From positions 1 through 39,438 of the IMG/VR virus record IMGVR_UViG_3300036861_000235: a stretch of 39,438 nt of DNA; one strand, written 5' to 3'. Positions 6,828-12,912 of this stretch are shown in pieces (the stretch's first letter is position 1; each line of letters opens with the position of its first letter). The DNA comes from a virus. A model generated the notes under the pieces. The model did not search any database. It was given only the letters and a program-made list of their open reading frames with translations, and had not been told where the DNA came from. A program made the translations under genes and the position numbers.

Positions 6828-7045
6828 CAGCGCCGCCTCATCTCCTCGAGCACCGCGATCTCGAGAGCGCGCTGGGTGCCGTCGATAGGCAGCGCCTCAC
6901 GGACAGGCTGGGTGAGGTAACTGATGCGGGCCTTGTGCTCGAGACGCTGCCCGATGGCGCATGCACCGCACCAGTGGTCGGGCTCTTGGGCTTGCCAGTT
7001 GCCGCTGTCGAGCCAGCGCACCAACGCCCGCAGCCAGGCCCTCAC
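6827..7045 (-). CDS. hypothetical small helical protein
   Basis: 72 aa with a Trp-rich N-terminus (VRAWLRALVRWLDSGNWQ) and a single C-x2-C (CGAC). The GTG start overlaps the previous stop (GTGA), and the stop overlaps the next ATG (TGATG). Function unknown. Confidence 0.55.
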   Translation of the reverse strand: MRAWLRALVRWLDSGNWQAQEPDHWCGACAIGQRLEHKARISYLTQPVREALPIDGTQRALEIAVLEEMRRR

Positions 7046-7290
7046 GGCGCACCGCCCGAGCTCAACCCGCGCACCAGCACCCCGGCGATCCACCACGACC
7101 ACGGCTCACCTTCCATACGATCGTGACCGTGATCGTCGAGGATCTTGTCTATCGTCATCGAGAACGGCACGAACTCCACCGAGGAGAAGGCGTCGGCGAG
7201 CAGTTGCCGAAGATCCCCCTGGCGACGTCGTTCCCGCTCCTGGCCGAGGGCGTACTGATGCTGTAGTCGTTTCTCCACTCGCTCGCTCAC
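7042..7290 (-). CDS. hypothetical protein
   Basis: 82 aa, charged and helical in the first half (SERVEKRLQHQYALGQERER), with an aromatic C-terminus (EPWSWWIAGVLVRGL). The GTG start shares GTGA with the preceding stop. No domain recognised. Confidence 0.55.
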   Translation of the reverse strand: MSERVEKRLQHQYALGQERERRRQGDLRQLLADAFSSVEFVPFSMTIDKILDDHGHDRMEGEPWSWWIAGVLVRGLSSGGAP

Positions 7291-7517
7291 GTTGCCCGCC
7301 CCCGTACCGGCTCGTCGGGCATGCGGCGATGCCTGCCCTGGTAGCGTTGCCCCGGCACACGGATCGGGTCGAAAGGGCCGGCGGTGTGGTCCTCGGCGGT
7401 GGACAGGGAGTCCAGCCACGACGCCGTGTCAGCGTCGACAACGTCCTCCGCGCGGCGTGCCCGCCACGCGTCCCACCGGTTCCACCCGGCGCGGACCATC
7501 CCCATCCACCAGGTCAC
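7287..7517 (-). CDS. hypothetical Trp/Arg-rich protein
   Basis: 76 aa. The N-terminus is rich in Trp and Arg (VTWWMGMVRAGWNRWDAW). GTGA overlap sets the start; an internal ATG at codon 5 is an alternative. Function unknown. Confidence 0.5.
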   Translation of the reverse strand: MTWWMGMVRAGWNRWDAWRARRAEDVVDADTASWLDSLSTAEDHTAGPFDPIRVPGQRYQGRHRRMPDEPVRGRAT

Positions 7518-7936
7518 GGCTCACGCTCCACGGCCCCCGCCGACGAGGGGAGGTGGTCCCCCATCCTTTCGCCGCGGACGATCATGGCGGCACGCTTCGT
7601 AGCGGCCATAAACGCGTCGCGGCACCGACCTTGCAGATTCAGAACGTCTTCGATTTCCGCTGCGATTTCCTCCCGCAAAGTCTCTTCGGCATCAGCCATC
7701 CGTGCGCGTAGCCATTCGATTGTTCTGGTCGATTCGCCACGCAAAGCCCAGGCTTCATCCACCTCAGCCCGAAGGGTGGCGATGGTCGCCTCGGGGTATC
7801 CAAGCGTGAAGGCGTGTTCGCATTTAGCGCAACAGTCGCCACCTTCGGTGAACACGTTCTGCGACCACGAACACGCCTGGGTGGGCGCACCGCAATGACG
7901 GCAGTCGAACGGAGACCTATCCTCGTCTCGGGTCAT
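7514..7936 (-). CDS. zinc-binding protein with coiled coil
   Basis: 140 aa. An N-terminal zinc knuckle pair (CRHCGA and CCAKC, residues about 12-38) is followed by a long heptad-like helix (about 48-110, ATLRAEVDEAW ...). It is probably an oligomer with a zinc-stabilised head. The ATG overlaps the upstream stop (ATGA). The task is unknown; the shape resembles phage regulators of host or phage proteins. Confidence 0.6.
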   Translation of the reverse strand: MTRDEDRSPFDCRHCGAPTQACSWSQNVFTEGGDCCAKCEHAFTLGYPEATIATLRAEVDEAWALRGESTRTIEWLRARMADAEETLREEIAAEIEDVLNLQGRCRDAFMAATKRAAMIVRGERMGDHLPSSAGAVEREP

Positions 7937-8124
7937 TCCGCTTTCCCCTTCCACACCTTCACCTGGCGGCGCAGCTCCTCCACGAGGTCGAGCAGGAACG
8001 GCACGTCGCTCGCTGACATGAGCGCCGCATCTAGTTGCGTGCTCGCCAGGTCGCCGAAGGCTGTACTCGCGACGACCTCATCCCAGCGGGCGCGGATCGC
8101 GTCCAGGTCCGTCGTGATGCTCAC
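7933..8124 (-). CDS. small helical hypothetical protein
   Basis: 63 aa, nearly all helix (DLDAIRARWDEVVAS ... FLLDLVEELRRQVKVWKGKAE). Similar short proteins with an ARW motif and a C-terminal amphipathic helix are common in actinophages. It is coupled to both neighbours by 4-nt overlaps. Confidence 0.6.
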   Translation of the reverse strand: MSITTDLDAIRARWDEVVASTAFGDLASTQLDAALMSASDVPFLLDLVEELRRQVKVWKGKAE

Positions 8125-8309
8125 GTGGCACGCTCCCGGTATTCGGCGAGACGCTCGTCCTGCTCATCGGTGCGGTCCGCGAGTAGGACCCAGTTGCGGG
8201 CCTCCACGAACTGCACCAACCCGGCGGCTTTCTCGTCGGGGGTGAGGATGTGGTCGGTGCGGCGGGCACTGCAGTAGCCGTCCGTGGCCTGACGCCTGTC
8301 CCAGGTCAC
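8121..8309 (-). CDS. hypothetical protein
   Basis: 62 aa, highly charged, with LVQFVEARNWVLLADR near its centre. The GTG start overlaps the stop of the zinc-finger gene upstream (GTGA). No family is recognised. Confidence 0.5.
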   Translation of the reverse strand: MTWDRRQATDGYCSARRTDHILTPDEKAAGLVQFVEARNWVLLADRTDEQDERLAEYRERAT

Positions 8310-8518
8310 GTCGCACGCTCCTGCGGCAGTTGACCAGTCTCGATATATGTCAGCCACGCGATCATGTGTCTGAAGCAGCCGTCGCAGATCGTGGCCTGGG
8401 CTTCGCTGGGGATCGGGCCGAAAATTTCCAGCGATTCGGCCGCAGCCTCTTCGTCGCTCCAAACCTTTGTGAACGTCCCCCCGCAGTTCTGGCAGGTGAA
8501 GCGTTCCTCGCTGCTCAT
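8306..8518 (-). CDS. zinc-finger protein of actinophage type
   Basis: 70 aa. CQNCGGTFTKVWSDEEAAAE followed by ICDGCFRHM gives two C-x2-C knuckles about 34 residues apart with an acidic helix between. This layout recurs in Streptomyces and Rhodococcus phages. Function unknown; probably protein or nucleic-acid binding. Confidence 0.6.
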   Translation of the reverse strand: MSSEERFTCQNCGGTFTKVWSDEEAAAESLEIFGPIPSEAQATICDGCFRHMIAWLTYIETGQLPQERAT

Positions 8519-8721
8519 GCGGTCACCGCCTGGTCGAGTCGCGCCTTCCTAGCGATGTGGCGGGACCGGTCGTAGGCGAGGGCGTGGATGTTCTCCGCCA
8601 TCTCGCGGGGGATGATGACGGGGATCCCGCCGTCGCTGTTGCGGTTGCCGGCGGCGGTGAGGCGTGCGGCGAGGGCGATGAGGGTGGCGTCGGTGAGGCG
8701 CTTCCGCGCATTCGGGTTCAC
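8515..8721 (-). CDS. hypothetical protein
   Basis: 68 aa, helical (TDATLIALAARLTAAGN ... PREMAENIHALAYDRS). The GTG start is set by GTGA overlap with the preceding gene. No domain recognised. Confidence 0.55.
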   Translation of the reverse strand: MNPNARKRLTDATLIALAARLTAAGNRNSDGGIPVIIPREMAENIHALAYDRSRHIARKARLDQAVTA

Positions 8722-8966
8722 GGTCCGATCGCCTCTTCCTCGAATTCGGGTTGAACACCAGGCGAGAAGTGGTTGATGCCCCGCTGATAGTTCTGCCTTG
8801 CCCACTCGACCCGGTCGGGCTCGCCATCGGCGAGGAGCCAGATCATCCCGAACATCTCTTCGATGGTTTCGTAGGCGTCGCCCTGCGTTTCGGTGGCGAT
8901 CGTCATGGTCTGCCAGTTACGAAGTCGTCCGTCGTCGGTCACGGCGTGGTTGTAGCTGCCGGCCAT
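8718..8966 (-). CDS. acidic hypothetical protein
   Basis: 82 aa with an acidic C-terminus (PEFEEEAIGP) and a helical middle (DAYETIEEMFGMIWLLADGE). The ATG overlaps the preceding stop (TGATG). An acidic small early protein could be a DNA mimic or inhibitor, but nothing diagnostic is seen. Confidence 0.55.
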   Translation of the reverse strand: MAGSYNHAVTDDGRLRNWQTMTIATETQGDAYETIEEMFGMIWLLADGEPDRVEWARQNYQRGINHFSPGVQPEFEEEAIGP

Positions 8967-9115
8967 CACGTCACCTTCTGCATGACCGTGATGAACGCGG
9001 ACGTGATGAACGCGGAGACACCGGCCACCGCGAGGGTGAGGAGGGGACGGTCGAACGCCCGCTCGAGCATGGTTGGGCGGCGGTGTCTGCCCGATCCGAT
9101 TACGATGCTGGTCAC
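8966..9115 (-). CDS. small membrane protein
   Basis: 49 aa with one hydrophobic span (about residues 24-44, LLTLAVAGVSAFITSAFITV) after a basic head. A strong ribosome-binding site (gagaggag) lies about 8 nt before the GTG, so translation starts anew here after the upstream hairpin. Function unknown. Confidence 0.6.
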   Translation of the reverse strand: MTSIVIGSGRHRRPTMLERAFDRPLLTLAVAGVSAFITSAFITVMQKVT

Positions 9116-9152
9116 CGCAGTGCTCCTCTCGTAGTTGTGCTGCGGGTTGTGC

Positions 9153-9183
9153 GGTGGCCGGTCCGGGCAATGGGCCGGCCACC
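9153..9183 (-). terminator. long GC hairpin between early genes
   Basis: ggtggccggtcc and gggccggccacc pair over 12 bp with one mismatch around a 7-nt loop. There is no T tract on the minus strand, so it is more likely an RNA-stability or attenuation element than a complete intrinsic terminator. It separates the first five leftward genes from the rest of the operon. Confidence 0.45.
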
Positions 9184-9187
9184 GTCG

Positions 9188-9379
9188 TTACTGGTTGGGG
9201 CCGCCGCCGCTGTTGCGCGCTGCCCTACGGGGGGGAAGAGGGCCAGCGGCGACGGCTGTCTGGGGGAGGAGGCCACACCCGTCGCACACACACGGCGTGG
9301 CGGGTAGGCCGAGAGGGTGGGCGACACCCTCGCAGCGGTCATGCTGACCGACGAAACAGCGGAAGCAGGGGCCGGTCAT
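9188..9379 (-). CDS. Cys-rich zinc-binding small protein
   Basis: 63 aa with six Cys in the first 35 residues (CFRC, HDRC, CVCDGC), enough to bind one or two zinc ions, followed by a Pro/Ala-rich tail. It starts at ATG with ATGA-type coupling to the preceding gene. This Cys spacing recurs among small actinophage early proteins of unknown role. Confidence 0.55.
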   Translation of the reverse strand: MTGPCFRCFVGQHDRCEGVAHPLGLPATPCVCDGCGLLPQTAVAAGPLPPRRAARNSGGGPNQ

Positions 9380-9621
9380 GCGGCACGCTCCCTAGCCTTC
9401 GCCCAGACTTTCCACGCCTTGTGATCAGGACTACCGATCAACGGCTCAGGTTGCGGCTCGTGGTGAGGGCAAGCGCAGAACCAATGCCAGCCGGTAGAGG
9501 CCCGCAGAATCCCGTCGCATTCGTCGTGGCGATCGTTGCGACACCATCCACTGATATCGCTATATGGGTCCCGCGGACCCGGTTCCCACGGGGTGCCGCT
9601 CCATGCGGTTCGCGTCTTCAT
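9376..9621 (-). CDS. Cys/Trp-rich hypothetical protein
   Basis: 81 aa. CRNDRHDECDG followed by WHWFCACPHHE (Cys, Cys, Cys-x-Cys, His-His) suggests one zinc site. An aggagaagg ribosome-binding site lies before the ATG, and the ATG overlaps the stop of the 30-aa gene. Function unknown. Confidence 0.6.
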   Translation of the reverse strand: MKTRTAWSGTPWEPGPRDPYSDISGWCRNDRHDECDGILRASTGWHWFCACPHHEPQPEPLIGSPDHKAWKVWAKARERAA

Positions 9622-9710
9622 TCGTCGTCCTTCTCCTTGGACGGCGGCGGCAGCGGCTTGGTGGGTGGTGGCCGCGGTGGCGGCTCGTTGTCGATCGGGC
9701 GGTCGGTCAT
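9618..9710 (-). CDS. short Pro-rich peptide gene
   Basis: 30 aa with PPPRPPP and LPPPSK runs and a charged end (KEKDDE). The start and stop both share ATGA overlaps with neighbours, which supports translation. It may be only a coupling peptide. Confidence 0.45.
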   Translation of the reverse strand: MTDRPIDNEPPPRPPPTKPLPPPSKEKDDE

Positions 9711-9907
9711 TGCGCAGTCGCCCCGATGTACCGCTCGACCTCGGCGAGGTCGAAGACGTAGGTGGCGGTGACGCCGGATGGTCCTTGGACTTTGATCGCG
9801 GGGAGTTCACCGGATTCGGCTAAGCGGTGAACGGTGCGGACGGACTTACCGATCAGCTCTGCCACTTGCAAGGACGAGATGAATGGCCCTCCGCGCGATT
9901 CGGTCAC
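9707..9907 (-). CDS. HTH protein, Xis/Cro-like
   Basis: 66 aa. The MerR/excisionase-type helix-turn-helix (SSLQVAELIGKSVRTVHRLA, then ESGELPAIKVQG) covers residues 11-45. It is the first gene of the leftward operon and is divergent from the repressor operon. Proteins of this type act as excisionases bending att DNA, or as Cro-like lytic regulators; the sequence does not separate the two. The GTG start lies about 10-30 nt after the predicted promoter. Confidence 0.75.
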   Translation of the reverse strand: MTESRGGPFISSLQVAELIGKSVRTVHRLAESGELPAIKVQGPSGVTATYVFDLAEVERYIGATAQ

Positions 9908-10016
9908 GTGCGCAGCATGCTACAAACGTCCTGATCGCGTCAAGTGTTTCACGGGAAACAATCTGAGGTCCTTGGAGTTGTTGACGCGATCGCGACAGGT
10001 TACGTATGGTGCATCC
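9908..10016. promoter_or_regulatory. divergent immunity promoter region with repeated operator
   Basis: Rightward: -35 TTGACG (9981-9986), 18-bp spacer, -10 TATGGT (10005-10010), then only 6 nt to the ATG at 10017, so the message is probably leaderless. Leftward: -35 TTGACG (9943-9938 on the minus strand) and a weaker TAGCAT -10 (9922-9917, 15-nt spacer). The 11-mer TTGACGCGATC occurs at both -35 boxes in opposite orientation (9933-9943 and 9981-9991), a good candidate operator for repressor or Cro control of both directions. Confidence 0.65.
9945..9960. promoter_or_regulatory. parS-like palindrome
   Basis: TGTTTCACGGGAAACA matches the bacterial centromere site parS (TGTTTCACGTGAAACA) at 15 of 16 positions. 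It lies between the two divergent -35 boxes. The left half-site is a perfect parS half. The right half reads TGTTTCCC on the other strand, with the C that distinguishes Noc sites from ParB sites at that position. No ParB gene is in the window, so binding by host ParB or use as the repressor's own operator are both open. Confidence 0.55.
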
Positions 10017-10208
10017 ATGAACGAGCAGACATTGGAAGGCATGATCGAGACGATGCTCGCCGATTTCGAACGGATCGAGCAGCGGCAGGAGCGAACCAAA
10101 GCGCTGCTCACCGATCTTGTGCGGCGTCAACAGGAGCACGAGCGGGGCATCGCCGAAGTGCAGGCGTGGATTGAGCGACTCGAATCCCGGATCAAGGAAC
10201 GCCAATGA
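10017..10208 (+). CDS. coiled-coil protein, first gene of lysogeny operon
   Basis: 63 aa, almost all one helix with heptad periodicity (MIETMLADFERIEQRQERTK ...). The ATG lies 6 nt after the -10 box, i.e. leaderless. Its stop overlaps the repressor ATG (ATGA). It would be made together with the repressor in lysogens and might modulate it or act in its own right. No family is recognised. Confidence 0.6.
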   Translation: MNEQTLEGMIETMLADFERIEQRQERTKALLTDLVRRQQEHERGIAEVQAWIERLESRIKERQ

Positions 10209-10573
10209 ACGACGACGACCAGATACCCCCGTGGACGTTGGGCTGGCGGCTACAGCGCGCCCTCTCCTGGGCTGACATGAACACCGAGGAGATGGCCTAC
10301 GAGCTTGGTGTGGCCCGCTCCACGGTCAGCCGGTGGTGCAACGACAAAGGGCACCCAACCCGGGGATACCTGAAATTGTGGGCGCAACGCACAAGAGTCC
10401 CCCTGAACTGGTTGCTTCAGGGAGACTCCGGGCTCCCGCGGAGGGACTCGAACCCCCAATCTGCCGGTTTGGACCCTGTCCCTCGTCCGTTCGGCGCCGC
10501 TGAGAAGCTGGCGATGAGCAAGCTCATACCGATCAGTGCGGCGCAGCTCATCCAATCGGCCCGTAGTCGATGA
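10205..10573 (+). CDS. HTH immunity repressor with attP inside the gene
   Basis: 122 aa. A helix-turn-helix lies at about residues 24-60 (NTEEMAYELGVARSTVSRWC). Residues 77-88 (LPRRDSNPQSAG) are the translation of a tRNA 3' end, i.e. the attP core. Integration would therefore replace everything after about residue 88 with host-encoded sequence, so the prophage would make a different, probably shorter, repressor than the free phage. In BPs-type mycobacteriophages this arrangement ties immunity to integration. The C-terminus (QSARSR) has no obvious ssrA-like LAA tag. The ATG overlaps the previous stop, and the stop overlaps the integrase ATG. Confidence 0.8.
   Translation: MNDDDQIPPWTLGWRLQRALSWADMNTEEMAYELGVARSTVSRWCNDKGHPTRGYLKLWAQRTRVPLNWLLQGDSGLPRRDSNPQSAGLDPVPRPFGAAEKLAMSKLIPISAAQLIQSARSR
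10431..10470 (-). other. attP core: 3' end of a tRNA gene (tRNA-Asn-like)
   Basis: Read on the minus strand, this is the 3' half of a tRNA: anticodon-stem remnant AAACCGGC, variable loop, T arm (GGGGG, loop TTCGAGT, CCCTC), acceptor strand CGCGGGA and discriminator G. A73-position G with a predicted U1-A72 pair, and AAACCGG after an anticodon, fit actinobacterial tRNA-Asn best. The 5' half is absent, so it is not a tRNA gene but an attachment core that restores the host tRNA upon integration. Confidence 0.75.
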
Positions 10574-11475
10574 CCGTAGAACCCGCTACTCCTAGTTACC
10601 TCGCGTACACGGAGGTTCTAGGGGAGGCCGCGATGCGCTGGGTTTACGCGATCGACGCATGGACGAGTTGGATGATCGCCGCCGGGACGTCGATACGCAC
10701 CATAGAGCTTCGCCGCTACCAGATGCGGCGACTCGCCGAAGCGAATCTGCACCGTTCACCGTGGCGGATCAACACCAACGACCTGGTCGACTGGATGTCT
10801 GGGCAGTCATGGTCGCAGGAGACCCGCCGTTCCTACCGCGCCACGCTGCGGGCGTTCTATCGGTGGGCTGAGCAGTCGCAGCGGACTCGCCGCAACCCAG
10901 CCTCGAGCCTGCCGGCGGTCCACGCACCGCACACCGTGCCCAGGCCGACGCCCGACGAAGTGATCACCGAGGCGCTGCGGTCGGGCTCCGACCGGGACCG
11001 GCTGATCCTGTCCCTCGCCGCTTATGCGGGGTTGCGGCGCGCCGAGATCGCCCAACTGCGATGGGATCACATCACCGGTGAGGGCATCCGCGTCCACGGG
11101 AAAGGCGGGAAGATCCGCATCGTGCCGGTCCACCCCGAACTGCAGCGGTTGATCGTCGCGGAGAAGTTGCGCCGCAACGCCGGCCGCTCCGGCACCGGCT
11201 ACCGGTACACCGCTGGGCTGGATGGGCCGTGGCTGTTCCCCGGGCAGTGCGACGGGCACATGACCCCCGCCGCCATCGGCAAGGCCGCTGTCCGCGCCCT
11301 CGGGCCAGGCTGGGGCGCCCACTCGCTGCGGCACCGCTTCGCCACCAGGGTGTACGCCGGCACCCACGACCTGCTGGCCGTGCAGGAACTGCTGGGGCAC
11401 GCGAAGCCGGAAACGTCGAGGCGGTATACGCAGCTGTCGGACGGTGCGCTGTCCGACGCGGTCAACACGCTCTGA
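10570..11475 (+). CDS. int: tyrosine integrase
   Basis: 301 aa. An N-terminal SAM-like core-binding domain (about 24-105) is followed by the catalytic domain, with R156 (GLRRAEI), K181 region (GKGGKIR), H251-x-x-R254 (HSLRHRF), H277 (LLGHAKPE) and nucleophile Y286 (RRYTQLS). All catalytic residues are present. It would recombine the tRNA-derived attP inside the repressor gene with the host tRNA. The ATG overlaps the repressor stop (ATGA), so int is expressed with the repressor before integration and is separated from that promoter afterwards. It overlaps the convergent HNH gene by 14 bp at the 3' end. Confidence 0.9.
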   Translation: MTVEPATPSYLAYTEVLGEAAMRWVYAIDAWTSWMIAAGTSIRTIELRRYQMRRLAEANLHRSPWRINTNDLVDWMSGQSWSQETRRSYRATLRAFYRWAEQSQRTRRNPASSLPAVHAPHTVPRPTPDEVITEALRSGSDRDRLILSLAAYAGLRRAEIAQLRWDHITGEGIRVHGKGGKIRIVPVHPELQRLIVAEKLRRNAGRSGTGYRYTAGLDGPWLFPGQCDGHMTPAAIGKAAVRALGPGWGAHSLRHRFATRVYAGTHDLLAVQELLGHAKPETSRRYTQLSDGALSDAVNTL

Positions 11476-12019
11476 GATAAGCCGCGGCGCGCATCGCAGA
11501 GTCCGGGTTATCGCGAAGATAGCTGAGTGCCAAGTTGCATGATCTACACAGAAGCCCGCGCACCGTTCCTGTCGTATGGCAGTGATCTACGGCGGGAACC
11601 TGTAGCTGCTTGAGGCAGATGGCACATGTGCCAGACTGATCGTCTAGCATCTCTTGGACCTTCTCGTTCGTAATGCCGAGGTGCCACCGCCTCGGGTTGG
11701 AGTATCCACTCGAAGATTTGCGCTCGCGCTCACGCTTCGCAGGGCCGTATCGCCGAGCCTCCTCTCTTAGAGCTGTCCGGCAGCGAGAGGGATAGGGTGT
11801 CCGGACCCGTATGGGCACCCCAGGGCCACATTGCGAGCAGTCGGCCATCTTCCGAACGGCATCGATGTTCGAGAGTCGATGCCAACCATCTGAAGATCGG
11901 CGCGTAGGGGTTCCCTGGGACTTGCGTCGCGCAGCTTGGTAATGCCTATTGCACAAGCCCTTAGCGTAGGTCGGACGATCACAACCATCTTCTGAGCATA
12001 GATTCGAGGCCGTCGCCAT
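11462..12019 (-). CDS. recombination endonuclease VII-type HNH nuclease
   Basis: 185 aa. The N-terminal zinc motif CSEDGCDRPTYAKGLCNRHY (C8, C13, C23, H26) is followed by a basic middle. The EndoVII core GTCAICLKQLQVPAVDHCHT, then VRGLLCRSCN (zinc Cys and active-site DHCH), lies at the C-terminus. The N-terminal finger resembles HNH proteins of actinophages. It may be a homing-type or debranching nuclease. It stands alone downstream of a terminator and convergent to int, so it may be a selfish insertion. The ATG follows a TATCAT -10-like box by 7 nt. Confidence 0.8.
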   Translation of the reverse strand: MATASNLCSEDGCDRPTYAKGLCNRHYQAARRKSQGTPTRRSSDGWHRLSNIDAVRKMADCSQCGPGVPIRVRTPYPSRCRTALREEARRYGPAKRERERKSSSGYSNPRRWHLGITNEKVQEMLDDQSGTCAICLKQLQVPAVDHCHTTGTVRGLLCRSCNLALSYLRDNPDSAMRAAAYLRAC

Positions 12020-12044
12020 AGAGCCTATGATATAGGAGCCTGGA

Positions 12045-12087
12045 CCCAAAAAGACTAAAAGGCCCAGCCTCCCGAAGGAGACTGGGC
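12045..12087 (-). terminator. intrinsic terminator, minus strand
   Basis: The stem 12062-12072 / 12077-12087 has 10 of 11 pairs with a cgaa tetraloop. On the minus strand it is followed by ccttttagtcttttt. This is a good Rho-independent terminator that would end leftward transcription coming from the GntR gene and insulate the HNH gene. Confidence 0.7.
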
Positions 12088-12114
12088 GAAGGATGAGGCG
12101 GCTGCCGTATCGTG

Positions 12115-12348
12115 ATGGGCGTGAGCGATCTGGTGATGACGCACGCCATCGCATGCGAGTGGTGTGGTGCGGAGGTCGGCGAGCCCTGCATGATCGCCGG
12201 ACGTGGGCTCTCCCGTGATCCTTACGGGAATGTCAGGGCTACAGATCCGAGGCCATACAGCGGGGGGCGACGGGAAGTTCACACCATCCGCGCCGTGCCA
12301 CGCGATCAGCATGAGCAGTGGCTGAGGGCTAGCGCCGCCCGTCCCTGA
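12115..12348 (+). CDS. small zinc-finger-like protein
   Basis: 77 aa from the ATG chosen here. GTG at 12112 or 12121 and ATG at 12136 are alternatives, and none has a clear ribosome-binding site. CEWCGAEVGEPC followed by a distal His (VHTIRAVPRDQH) resembles a short zinc finger found in actinobacterial mobile elements. It converges on the GntR gene with a 20-bp overlap. Function unknown. Confidence 0.5.
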   Translation: MGVSDLVMTHAIACEWCGAEVGEPCMIAGRGLSRDPYGNVRATDPRPYSGGRREVHTIRAVPRDQHEQWLRASAARP

Positions 12349-12559
12349 CGAAGGTGCCGAGACCCCAGATCGTCACGACCAGGCCCCGGTCCCGCAGGAT
12401 CCCCATCGCCTTGCGCACCGTCATATACGCGACCCCGAGTTCGGCGGCTATGTCTTTCTCGGGTGGGAGGCGCCGGCCTGGCGTGTACTCCCCCGACTCG
12501 ATCCGCGCGGTGATGACGCGGACGACCATGCGGTAGCGAAGCTCAGGCGGACCCCCCAT
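12329..12559 (-). CDS. GntR-family regulator lacking an effector domain
   Basis: 76 aa, only the winged helix: LRYRMVVRVITARIESGEYTPGRRLPPEKDIAAELGVAYMTVRKAMGILRDRGLV is the standard GntR DNA-binding domain, but no ligand domain follows. Such short GntR proteins regulate transfer or excision in actinobacterial integrative elements. It is divergent from the gene at 12630, with a perfect palindrome between them that is its likely operator. A TATCGT -10-like box lies 7 nt before the ATG. Confidence 0.8.
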   Translation of the reverse strand: MGGPPELRYRMVVRVITARIESGEYTPGRRLPPEKDIAAELGVAYMTVRKAMGILRDRGLVVTIWGLGTFVRDGRR

Positions 12560-12602
12560 GCCCCGGACGATAGGGCGTCCTCGCGGTTGCCCATAGCATC
12601 AG

Positions 12603-12623
12603 ATAGCTCTATAGAGCTATGGT
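12603..12623. promoter_or_regulatory. perfect 18-bp palindrome (operator) overlapping a -10 box
   Basis: atagctctatagagctat (12603-12620) is a perfect palindrome of the size bound by GntR dimers. A TATGGT -10 box (12618-12623) overlaps its right edge and lies 6 nt before the GTG at 12630, as at the repressor promoter. Binding would directly block the rightward gene. Confidence 0.6.
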
Positions 12624-12629
12624 GCGACA

Positions 12630-12821
12630 GTGAGTAGCCGAGCCGTCACTGCTGCGTCGGCCCCCCAGCTTGCTAACGGGGGCGGCCCGGCTACTCACGT
12701 CGACCGTGGCGACGGGTGGTGCCGGGCTTGCGGCTGCTACACGCCCTGCCCCGGCTCGGTTGTGCGGGAGCCGGTGCCGCCGGTGAGCCTCACCCGCGGC
12801 GGATTCATGCTCAGCCGCTAG
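12630..12821 (+). CDS. Cys-rich small protein, probably leaderless
   Basis: 63 aa. GWCRACGCYTPCPG (four Cys within 11 residues) is a likely small zinc site; the flanks are Ser/Pro/Ala-rich. The GTG is at the predicted transcription start of a TATGGT promoter controlled by the GntR operator. Function unknown. Confidence 0.5.
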   Translation: MSSRAVTAASAPQLANGGGPATHVDRGDGWCRACGCYTPCPGSVVREPVPPVSLTRGGFMLSR

Positions 12822-12898
12822 TTCTTCGGGGGCGGTGGAGGCGCGGGAGGCCTGTCCACGCGTATGACCCTGATGGGGCTGACCTCTTGTTGCCCCAT
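12818..12898 (-). CDS. short Pro-rich peptide after holin
   Basis: 26 aa: MGQQEVSPIRVIRVDRPP followed by a Pro run and KN. A purine-rich ribosome-binding site (gtaagggg) lies directly before the ATG. Short peptides with a PIRVIRVD-type segment ending in Pro runs occur after holins in actinophages. It may be translated but is of unknown use. Confidence 0.4.
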   Translation of the reverse strand: MGQQEVSPIRVIRVDRPPAPPPPPKN

Positions 12899-12912
12899 CC
12901 CCTTACCGCAGC

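Noticed and set aside
10431-10470. tRNA gene
   Set aside because: Only the 3' part exists; the acceptor 5' strand, D arm and anticodon are missing, so it is an attachment core.
10205-11475. ssrA-like degradation tags on repressor or integrase, as in BPs
   Set aside because: C-termini are QSARSR and AVNTL; neither resembles ALAA-type tags.
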